A stretch of 42,910 bases of DNA from Asaia bogorensis (GTDB taxonomy: Bacteria > Pseudomonadota > Alphaproteobacteria > Acetobacterales > Acetobacteraceae), in the NCBI GenBank assembly GCA_945888575.1, contig CAMDAM010000004.1, positions 1-42,910 of the forward strand, given 5' to 3'. The stretch's first letter is position 1; each line of letters starts with the position of its first letter. The notes under the pieces were generated by a model. That model was not told the origin of the DNA, did not search any database, and saw nothing but the letters and a program-made list of their open reading frames with translations. Positions 6,713-13,601 of this stretch are shown here, piece after piece. The translations under genes were made by a program, and so were the position numbers.

Positions 6713-8101
6713 TCAGGGAACGCCGGACTCGCCGAGATCCCACCAGAGGCCGGCATAGGCGGCCAGGCCCTCGCGGGCCGGGGCGATCAGGAAGTGCTCG
6801 TTCGGGCCGTGCTGCTTGCAGCCGTTGTAGCTGAGTGGAATCCAGACCAGCGGCACGCCGAGGTGATCGACGAACACGTCCCCGGGCAGGCCGCCGCCGC
6901 CGTTCGGGATGACCTGCACGCGCTTGCCCAGCGACTTCTCCATGCTGGTGACGGTCCAGCCCACCCAGGGATTCGACAGGTCGGTGCGGCTGGCGGGCAT
7001 GCCGATCTTGGCGTTCTCGATCTGCACCTCCGGGAAGCCCGCGGCATCGAGGTGGCGGCGCAGCGCGGCTTCGAAGCCGGCCACGTCGCTGTCCACGGTG
7101 TAGCGCAGCTGGATGTTGGCGCTGGCCCAGGGGGCGACGGCGTTCACGGGGGCTTCCGGGCGGCCAGCGATCATGGCCAGCACAATGAAGCTGGTCCAGC
7201 CAAACACCTTCTCGGCGCTGGTGAAGCCGGGCTCACCCCAGTTCGGGTCGATGGTGGCGGATTCCTCGCTGGGCAGTTCGAGGCCCGCTAGCGCGCCGCG
7301 CACCTGGGCCGGCAGGCCGTTCTGCGGCAGCCAGTCCCGCACCTGGATCTTGCCGTGGCGGTCGCAGATGGAGGCCAGGGCGTGGGACAGGACCACGACG
7401 GGATCGACGATCATGCCGCCCCAGTTGCCGGAATGGACGCCGCCCGGGCGCAGGCGCACGCTGAGGTCACAGCCCCAGGAGCCGCGGGTGCCGGTGGTGA
7501 CGGTGGGGATCGGCGCGGCGACGCGGGGGCCGTCGGAGGCAATCAGCACGTCGGCGGCCAGTTCCTTGGCGTGGCTGGCGACGAATTCCTTGAGGCCGGT
7601 GGAGCCGCGCTCCTCGCTCATTTCCAGCACGAGCTTGAGGTTGAAGCCGAGCTTGCCACCGCGGGCGGCCAGCACGTGTTCCAACGCGGTGAGGTGGGTG
7701 GCGTGCTGGCCCTTGTTGTCGGCGGTGCCGCGGCCGTACCAGCGGTCGCCAACCTCCTTCATCTCCCAGGGCTTGAGGCCTTCGTCCCACTGGTCGTCCA
7801 GGCCGCGGACGGTGTCGCCGTGGCCGTAGGTGAGGACGGTGCGGTAGCTGGGGTCCTCGATGCGTTCGGCGACCATGATCGGGCCGAAGCCCCCGCGCGG
7901 GTTGGGATGGATGGTGGCCTTGAAGCCCATGCGGGTGACCCAGGGCTCGATCGCTTCCTTCAGATAGCGCCACACATCCTTCTCGAAGGCGGGGTCCTGC
8001 ATGGTGCTGGGAATCGCCACCAGGGCGGCCAGGCGGTCGCGGAAGCCGCCGGCGTCGAAGAAGGCGAGGGCGGACGAAATGGCGTGGTCACGGCTGGACA
8101 T
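6713..8101 (-). CDS. M20-family metallopeptidase (carnosinase/deacylase-like)
   Basis: A 462-residue zinc-dependent hydrolase. Metal ligands and catalytic residues are visible in order: YGHGDTV (H94, D96), GRGTADNKGQ (D128), LEMSEERGS (catalytic E163 and metal-binding E164), ASDGPR (D190), and near the C-terminus HGPNEHF. GGVHSGNWGG at about 220-229 is the HSG.(F/W)GG block typical of the CNDP/dipeptidase-like subgroup. The likely reaction is amide-bond cleavage of a dipeptide or N-acyl amino acid in the cytosol. The ATG at 8101 has GGAG 6-8 bases upstream. The DehI-family gene lies 52 bases upstream on the same strand and may share its transcript. Confidence 0.92.
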   Translation of the reverse strand: MSSRDHAISSALAFFDAGGFRDRLAALVAIPSTMQDPAFEKDVWRYLKEAIEPWVTRMGFKATIHPNPRGGFGPIMVAERIEDPSYRTVLTYGHGDTVRGLDDQWDEGLKPWEMKEVGDRWYGRGTADNKGQHATHLTALEHVLAARGGKLGFNLKLVLEMSEERGSTGLKEFVASHAKELAADVLIASDGPRVAAPIPTVTTGTRGSWGCDLSVRLRPGGVHSGNWGGMIVDPVVVLSHALASICDRHGKIQVRDWLPQNGLPAQVRGALAGLELPSEESATIDPNWGEPGFTSAEKVFGWTSFIVLAMIAGRPEAPVNAVAPWASANIQLRYTVDSDVAGFEAALRRHLDAAGFPEVQIENAKIGMPASRTDLSNPWVGWTVTSMEKSLGKRVQVIPNGGGGLPGDVFVDHLGVPLVWIPLSYNGCKQHGPNEHFLIAPAREGLAAYAGLWWDLGESGVP

Positions 8102-8153
8102 GGGCTACTCCGAAGGAACGTGACACCAGTATGCGGCGCCGGGCGGCGGGCCG

Positions 8154-8987
8154 CTACCGCAGGGCGTCGCCAAAGGCAGTACGCAGAACGCGGGTGACGA
8201 TCAGCATCCGCGCGATGGCGTCCCCAGTGAACTGCGCCAGCGCGGCATCGACCTGCGGCACTAGCGCGGGGTCAAGCGACGGTACCTCGGCCACGCGCGG
8301 CAGAGCGGCGGCGCGGTTGCGGGCAAGGGCCAGGCCGCCGGCAATGGCACGCTCCAGGCGGCCGTCGGCACCCAGCGGCGCGAGAATGGGCCAGGCCAGC
8401 GCGAGGAAGGACGGCCAGTGCGCCAGGTTGCGCCACATGCTGGCCAGCACGGGGTCGGCGCGGTCGGACCCCATACGGTTCAGCGCCGTCACCAGGGCGG
8501 CGGTATCCGGCGCCATGGCGGCGAGGTCGAGCAGTGGCGGCAACACCAGCGACTCCCCGGGCGGCAAAGCTTCTTCGGCGGGCCGCCAGGGCGAACCACC
8601 CTGCCCTGCCAGCCGCGCGCGGGCGGCGGACAGGGCCAATAGCGCCATTGCGTTGGTGCGGTCATAGGCAGCCATCACGCGCCCAATCCCGAGGCGGTTC
8701 TCAGCGGCGAGCCCGGCGGACTCCAGAACGTAGCGCGGCACCTCGGGGGCGGACGGCAACACGAGGGCTGTACGCAGTGACTCCGCCTCCCGCGCAATCG
8801 TGCCGTCGGCATAGAGCGGGCGCACCGCGCCCCACACATGCGCCAGCGCTCCGTCGATGGTGGCAAGATGGCGCCAGATCAGGTTCACCACGTTGACGCC
8901 GTAAACCCTGCGGATATCGGCGAACAGCACCGCCGTCTCCCCTGTGGCCGCGGCCTCGGCAATGGCCGGCACCGGATCGCTGCTCAT
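8154..8987 (-). CDS. DehI-family (group I 2-haloacid dehalogenase-like) protein
   Basis: A 277-residue, mostly helical protein. Residues 32-62 contain VNLIWRHLATIDGAL and VRPLYADG, characteristic of the DehI family (2-haloalkanoic acid dehalogenases acting on both enantiomers). A degenerate second copy appears at about 180-209 (WRNLAHWPSFLALAW...LGADG), 147 residues later, consistent with the known internal pseudo-dimer of DehI. Many family members are annotated only by homology, so dehalogenase activity is unproven; I could not map the catalytic Asp with certainty. The start at 8987 (MSSDP) is preceded by AGGGGAA; the frame is open further upstream. It is divergent from the SDR gene across 83 bases. 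Confidence 0.68.
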   Translation of the reverse strand: MSSDPVPAIAEAAATGETAVLFADIRRVYGVNVVNLIWRHLATIDGALAHVWGAVRPLYADGTIAREAESLRTALVLPSAPEVPRYVLESAGLAAENRLGIGRVMAAYDRTNAMALLALSAARARLAGQGGSPWRPAEEALPPGESLVLPPLLDLAAMAPDTAALVTALNRMGSDRADPVLASMWRNLAHWPSFLALAWPILAPLGADGRLERAIAGGLALARNRAAALPRVAEVPSLDPALVPQVDAALAQFTGDAIARMLIVTRVLRTAFGDALR

Positions 8988-9070
8988 CCGTGTTCCCCTG
9001 TCACTCAGACGAGGTTGCCCGATCGGCCCGGCTGCGCCAAGAACGGGGACCACACTCAGGGAGTCCGGCC

Positions 9071-9835
9071 ATGACCGCCGCGCCGCTTGCAGGAACCGTC
9101 AGCCTCGTCATGGGCGCCAGCGTGGGGCTCGGCGCCGCGGTGGCCGAGATCCTTGTGGCGCAGGGCGCCTCGATCGGCATCGCCGCACGCCGCGGCGACG
9201 ATCTGAACGCGCTGGCCGCGCGGCTGGGGCCAAATGTGCTGCCCATAACCTGCGACGTGTCGGACTACGGCCAGGTGAAAGCGGCGGTGGAGGCCACCGT
9301 GGCGCGGTTCGGGCGGCTGGACCATCTGATCAACAATGCCGCGGTGATCGATCCGATCGGGCGGGTGGCCGACACCGATCCGGCGGCCTGGGCGAAGGCC
9401 ATCGAGATCAATTTGAGCGGCAACTACTACGCCATCCATGCCTGCCTGCCGCATCTGCTGGCGAGCAAGGGGGTGATCGTGAATGTCAGTTCCGGCGCCG
9501 CGCACCGGCCGCTGGAGGGCTGGGGCAGCTACTGCGCCTCCAAGGCGGGGCTGGCGATGCTCGGCCGCTCGCTGATGCTGGAGTATGGCGCGCAGGGGCT
9601 GCGCGTGTATGGCTTCGCGCCAGGCACGGTGCGCACGGCCATGCAGGAGAAAATCCGGGCGTCCGGCATGAACCCGGTGAGCCAGTTGCTGCCCGAGCAG
9701 CACCTGCCACCGGAGATCCCGGCGCAGGTGATCGCTTGGCTATGCCGCGCCGAGGCGGCGGACTATCCGCAGGGCGAGTGCGCCATTCGTGACGAGGCGC
9801 TGGTGCAGCGGGCAGGGATCACCCTGCCCGCCTGA
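9071..9835 (+). CDS. Short-chain dehydrogenase/reductase (SDR)
   Basis: A 254-residue classical SDR. The nucleotide-binding motif is MGASVGLG near residues 14-21 (a variant of TGxxxGxG), NNAAV marks the fold centre, and the catalytic Ser (NVSSGAA), Tyr and Lys (YCASK) are all present. Arg residues after the second strand (IAARRGDD) favour NADP(H). The ATG at 9071 has AGGGAG about 8 bases upstream; the frame extends upstream to 8990 without a ribosome site. The substrate is unknown. It converges with the YihU-like dehydrogenase, leaving only 6 bases between the two stops. Confidence 0.9.
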   Translation: MTAAPLAGTVSLVMGASVGLGAAVAEILVAQGASIGIAARRGDDLNALAARLGPNVLPITCDVSDYGQVKAAVEATVARFGRLDHLINNAAVIDPIGRVADTDPAAWAKAIEINLSGNYYAIHACLPHLLASKGVIVNVSSGAAHRPLEGWGSYCASKAGLAMLGRSLMLEYGAQGLRVYGFAPGTVRTAMQEKIRASGMNPVSQLLPEQHLPPEIPAQVIAWLCRAEAADYPQGECAIRDEALVQRAGITLPA

Positions 9836-9841
9836 CGCGTT

Positions 9842-10741
9842 TCAGAGCCGGGGCGTTTCCACCCCGGCATTGCGGGACGCGGCGACGAGGACCGCGGTGA
9901 TGTCCTCCTTGCCCAGCCCGTGCACCGAGCGCGCGATGCCCATGGCCTCGCGCGCCGCGGAGCCGGTGATGACGGGGACGCCGGCAGCGGCGGCGGTGGC
10001 CACCGCGATCGAGAGGTCCTTGAACGCCAGGTCGATCGCGAAGCCGGGCGAGGTGTCGCCGGCCAGGACCTTGGTGGGCCAGTACTGGCGGAAGTGCTCG
10101 TTGCAGGCGAGGCCGCTGGTGATGATGGTGTGCATGTCCGCCATCTTGAGGCCCAGCTTGGTGCCCAGCGCCAGGGTTTCGGCGGTGAGCTGGCAGGTGG
10201 CCATCGAGAGGAAGTTCAGCGTGATCTTCATCGAGATGCCGGCGCCAGGGCCGCCGCATTGCACGATGGTGGTGCCCATCGCCTCCAGGATCAGCTTGGC
10301 GCGGGCGAAATCGGCGTCGGTGGCGCCGACCATGAAGCTGACCTCGCCGCGCTCGGCATGGGCCGGCGAACGGCCGACGCCGGCATCAACCCAGCCGATG
10401 CCCTTCTCCGCCAGCGACGCGGCCATGGCTTTGCTAGCGAGCGGGTCGATCGTGCTCATGTCGATATGCATCATGCCGGGGCGGCCGGCGGCCAGCAGCC
10501 CTCCGTCACCCAGCACCACGCCCTGAACGTCCGGCGTATTCGGCAGCATGGTCAGCACGATGTCGCAGTCTGCGACCAGGGCCGGGATGCTTGCGGCCCG
10601 CTTGGCGCCCTTCTGGCGCAGGATCTCCATGGGAGCCTCCGCGAGGTCGAACACGGTGGTGTCGAAGCCCTTGGCGACCAGCTGGCCCGCCATGCCCCGC
10701 CCCATGTTGCCCAGGCCGATGAAGCCGATGCGTTCGCTCAT
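9842..10741 (-). CDS. Beta-hydroxyacid dehydrogenase, YihU (sulfolactaldehyde reductase)-like
   Basis: A 299-residue NAD(P)-dependent enzyme of the 3-hydroxyisobutyrate dehydrogenase family. The Rossmann motif is GLGNMGRG at 9-16, followed by HIDMSTIDP. The catalytic Lys is K172 in ISMKITLNFLS, with Asn176 four residues later. Where ordinary family members have APVSGG this protein has VGRSPAHA (R124). From memory this resembles the VGRT motif of E. coli YihU, the sulfolactaldehyde reductase of sulfoquinovose breakdown, and the C-terminal half also matches YihU closely. However, the first Asn of the YihU NN pair is Leu175 here. The ATG at 10741 has AAAGAGG upstream. It is divergent from the amidase gene. 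Confidence 0.82.
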   Translation of the reverse strand: MSERIGFIGLGNMGRGMAGQLVAKGFDTTVFDLAEAPMEILRQKGAKRAASIPALVADCDIVLTMLPNTPDVQGVVLGDGGLLAAGRPGMMHIDMSTIDPLASKAMAASLAEKGIGWVDAGVGRSPAHAERGEVSFMVGATDADFARAKLILEAMGTTIVQCGGPGAGISMKITLNFLSMATCQLTAETLALGTKLGLKMADMHTIITSGLACNEHFRQYWPTKVLAGDTSPGFAIDLAFKDLSIAVATAAAAGVPVITGSAAREAMGIARSVHGLGKEDITAVLVAASRNAGVETPRL

Positions 10742-10760
10742 ATGTGCCTCTTTCCCATTC

Positions 10761-10774
10761 GCCGCTGTCGCGGC
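10761..10774. repeat. Inverted repeat in the dehydrogenase/amidase divergent promoter region
   Basis: GCCGC-TGTC-GCGGC is a perfect 5-bp inverted repeat in the 69-base gap between two divergent start codons. It could be an operator or a short hairpin; in GC-rich DNA such a repeat may also arise by chance. Confidence 0.25.
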
Positions 10775-10810
10775 ACGGTGCGAGTTGAACTGCCGCCGGA
10801 GGAAACCGCA

Positions 10811-12217
10811 ATGGCCGACAACGTTCTTCTGATGTCCCTGGACGAGCTGTCTGGCCACTACCAGAGGGGCACGCTTTCCCCGGTGGAGGTGGCGCGGGCG
10901 CATCTGGCGAACCTGGCGAAGTGGGAGCCGACGCTGAACGCCTTCCAGATCGTGGATGAGGCGGGCGCCCTGGCGGCGGCGCGGGCCAGCGAGGCGCGGT
11001 GGCGCAGCGGTGCTGCGCTGGGCAAGCTGGATGGGGCGCCGGCCACGATCAAGGACAACGTGGACATGGCGGGCTTTCCCACCCGCAACGGCTCCACCAC
11101 CACGGCGGAGACGCCGGCGGCAGCGGATGCGCCTGTTGTGGCGCGGCTGCGCGAGGTGGGCGCGGTGTTCCTGGGCAAGACCACGTCGCCGGAGTTCGGC
11201 TGGAAGGGGATCACCGATTCCACGCTGCGTGGTGCGGCGACGCATACGCCGTGGAAGGTCGGCCATTCCTCCGGCGGGTCCTCCGGCGGCGCGGCGGCCT
11301 CCGTGGTGGCGGGGATCGGCACCATCGCGTTCGGCAATGACGGCGGTGGCTCCATCCGCATTCCGGCGGCGTTCTCGGGCGCCTTCGGCGTCAAGCCGAC
11401 CTTCGGCCGGGTACCGCACCATCCGCTGGAAAGCCCGTTCGCCACCGTGGTGGCCGGTGGCCCGATCACCCGAACGGTGCAGGATGCGGCGACCACGTTG
11501 GAGGTGATGGCACGTCCGGATGAGCGGGACTGGTATTCGATCCCCCCTGCCCCGGCCGGGTGGCTCGCGAACCTGGCGCCGATGGTGAAGGGGGTGCGCT
11601 TTGCCTGGTCACCGAACCTGGGCGGCGTGATGGCCGATGACGAGGTGCTGGCGACGCTGGCCCCGGCCTTGGCCACGCTGCGGCGGGCCGGGGCGGCGGT
11701 GGAGAGCGTGGGCACGGTGATCGACCCGTTGAAGCCGGTGTTCGAGGATTTCTGGCTGGCCGGATTCGCCAACCGGCTGCGGCAGATCCCCGAGGCACGA
11801 TGGGACGAGACCGATCCAGGCTGGCTGGCATTGGCCAAGGCAGGGTTGGATATTCCCGTGGACCGGGTGCTGGCCGGGATGGTAGCGCGGCCGCGGCTGC
11901 ACAATCGGGTGGCGGCGCTGTTCAACACCCACCACCTGTTGCTGACGCCGACCACGCCGCATGTCGCGCCGCGCGCGGACATTGCCTATCACAGCCAAGG
12001 CTATGACCGGTGGGATGACGGGGTGCCCTATACCCTGCCGTTCAACCTGACCGGGCACCCGGCCGCAACCATCCCAGTGGGACTGTCGGCGTCGGGCCTG
12101 CCGGTGGGGCTGCAGGTAGTGGGGCCGCGCTTCGCGGAGCGGGCGATCCTGGAGGCGTGCCTCGGGATCGAGGCGCTGCTTGGCTTCCCGGCGAAATTCG
12201 CGACCCTGGCGCCCTAG
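10811..12217 (+). CDS. Amidase (amidase signature family)
   Basis: A 468-residue amidase signature enzyme. The Ser-cisSer-Lys triad is seen as Lys81 (TIKDN), Ser157 in GHSSGGSSGG, and nucleophile Ser181 in GNDGGGSIRIP, with spacing that fits the family. It hydrolyses a C-N amide bond, releasing ammonia or an amine; the substrate is not predictable and there is no GatB/C context. The ATG at 10811 is preceded by GGAGG at 10798-10802. The 3' end overlaps the convergent RidA gene by four bases: CTAG at 12214-12217 supplies TAG stops to both strands. M20 peptidase and dipeptide importer genes in the window suggest general amide scavenging. Confidence 0.93.
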   Translation: MADNVLLMSLDELSGHYQRGTLSPVEVARAHLANLAKWEPTLNAFQIVDEAGALAAARASEARWRSGAALGKLDGAPATIKDNVDMAGFPTRNGSTTTAETPAAADAPVVARLREVGAVFLGKTTSPEFGWKGITDSTLRGAATHTPWKVGHSSGGSSGGAAASVVAGIGTIAFGNDGGGSIRIPAAFSGAFGVKPTFGRVPHHPLESPFATVVAGGPITRTVQDAATTLEVMARPDERDWYSIPPAPAGWLANLAPMVKGVRFAWSPNLGGVMADDEVLATLAPALATLRRAGAAVESVGTVIDPLKPVFEDFWLAGFANRLRQIPEARWDETDPGWLALAKAGLDIPVDRVLAGMVARPRLHNRVAALFNTHHLLLTPTTPHVAPRADIAYHSQGYDRWDDGVPYTLPFNLTGHPAATIPVGLSASGLPVGLQVVGPRFAERAILEACLGIEALLGFPAKFATLAP

Positions 12218-12678
12218 TCGCGGACGGCCGCCACGAACTCCACCTCCACCGGCGTGTTGCGCGGCAACACCGCCATGCCGATGGCGGAGCGGGCGTGGCG
12301 GCCGGCCTCGCCGAATATCTCGCCGAGCAGCTTGCTGGCGCCGTCGACCACCTGGGCCTGGTCGGTGAAGTCCGGGTGGGAGGCAACGAAGCCGACCACC
12401 TTGACCATGCGCTTCACCCGGTCGAGCGAACCCAGCGCCGCGCGCAGGGAGGCGAGGCCGTGCAGCACGCACATGCGCGCGCAGGCCTGGCCGGTGGGGA
12501 TGTCGACGCCGGCCCCGAGCTTGCCGGTGGCGACCAGGGTGGTGTCGCCGGTCCAGGGCAACTGGCCGGAGACCCAGGCCAGGCCGCCCTCCACCACGAC
12601 CGGCACATAGGCATAGAGCGGCGGCTTGGCGGGCGGCAATTCGATGCCCAGTTCCTTCAGACGTGCCTCGACGCTCAT
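12214..12678 (-). CDS. RidA/YjgF-family protein
   Basis: A 154-residue protein of the RidA (YjgF/YER057c/UK114) superfamily. LAWVSGQLPW is the family's substrate-cleft strand. HARSAIGMAVLP and PVEVEFVA near the C-terminus provide the conserved Arg and Glu used by RidA proteins to bind carboxylates and hydrolyse reactive enamine/imine intermediates. It is longer than standard RidA (about 130 residues) through its N-terminal SVEARLKELGIELPPAKPP, which is typical of the longer RidA subfamily. The start at 12678 was chosen because the open frame upstream is low complexity. It is convergent with the amidase and divergent from the crotonase. Confidence 0.9.
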   Translation of the reverse strand: MSVEARLKELGIELPPAKPPLYAYVPVVVEGGLAWVSGQLPWTGDTTLVATGKLGAGVDIPTGQACARMCVLHGLASLRAALGSLDRVKRMVKVVGFVASHPDFTDQAQVVDGASKLLGEIFGEAGRHARSAIGMAVLPRNTPVEVEFVAAVRD

Positions 12679-12845
12679 GTGCCTGCCCTTTCCGTGCGGG
12701 GGCAGGGTATGGAACACCCGGCGGTGCGGCAACAGCCCGCGGGGTACAGGCGCCCCTCGACTTTGGCGTTGGCCGGGATAGGGTAGCGCGGCAAACGTGG
12801 CTGCGACGGAACAGCCCGGCACATGATGAATATAAGGAAGCGCTC

Positions 12846-13583
12846 ATGTCTGTCGTGACGACCGAACAGATCGGCAAGGTCTCGGTGATCCGGATCAACC
12901 GGCCGGACAAGATGAACGCCATCAGCAAGGGCGTGGCCGAGGGCATCCAGCAGGCGTTCCAGGAATTCGATGCCTCCGACCAGCGCGTGGCGGTGCTGTC
13001 GGCCGTCGGCACCAAGAGCTTCTCCTCCGGCGCGGACGTGACCGACCTGCCGGAGCTGTGGCGCTGCATCCCCACGGTTGGCTTCAAGACCAACAAGCCG
13101 ATCATCGCCGCCACCTCCGGCTGGTGCGTGGGCGGTGCGATCGTGATGGCGATGATGTGCGACATGATCGTGAGCACGCAGGACACGATCTTCTACTACC
13201 CGGAGGCCAAGCTGGGCCTGACCGGTGGCATGATCTCCTCGCTGGTGACGCGCATGCCGCACAAGCTGGCGATGGAAGTGATGCTGCTGGGCACCAAGGT
13301 CGGTGCGCAGCGCGCCTACGACGTGGGGTTCATCAACCGCGTCACCGAGAATGGCGGGCACGAGAAGGAGGCGATTGCAATGGCGGAGGAGCTGGTGAAT
13401 TCCGCCCCCTTGGTGATCTCCACGCTGAAGCATTTCGTCAACGACATCATCATGCCGGCCGGGCCGGTGGAGCGGATGGTGGCGGTGAGCCAGCAGCTCT
13501 CGGCCGTGCGCAGCAGCAACGACCTGAAGGAAGGCGTGGCCGCCTACAAGGAAAAGCGCAAGCCGAACTTCACCGGCACCTAA
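12846..13583 (+). CDS. Enoyl-CoA hydratase/isomerase-family (crotonase) protein
   Basis: A 245-residue crotonase-fold protein of normal length. The oxyanion-hole strands are FSSGADVTDL at about 59-68 and SGWCVGGAIVMAMMCD at 91-106. By alignment with rat enoyl-CoA hydratase, the second catalytic Glu is present (E120, in YYPEAKLGL) but the first (rat Glu144, in GGCELAMMCD) is replaced by Val100. A simple syn-hydration is therefore doubtful; isomerase, decarboxylase or thioester-hydrolysis chemistry is possible. The ATG at 12846 has AAGGAAG upstream. The molybdoenzyme gene begins 18 bases after its stop, so co-transcription is likely. Confidence 0.87.
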   Translation: MSVVTTEQIGKVSVIRINRPDKMNAISKGVAEGIQQAFQEFDASDQRVAVLSAVGTKSFSSGADVTDLPELWRCIPTVGFKTNKPIIAATSGWCVGGAIVMAMMCDMIVSTQDTIFYYPEAKLGLTGGMISSLVTRMPHKLAMEVMLLGTKVGAQRAYDVGFINRVTENGGHEKEAIAMAEELVNSAPLVISTLKHFVNDIIMPAGPVERMVAVSQQLSAVRSSNDLKEGVAAYKEKRKPNFTGT

Positions 13584-13601
13584 GGCGAAGGAAACCGAGG
13601 C

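Noticed and set aside
9071-12217. A complete sulfoquinovose/sulfonate degradation cluster
   Set aside because: Only one YihU-like enzyme is present; there is no sulfoquinovosidase, isomerase, kinase or aldolase, so the pathway cannot be claimed.
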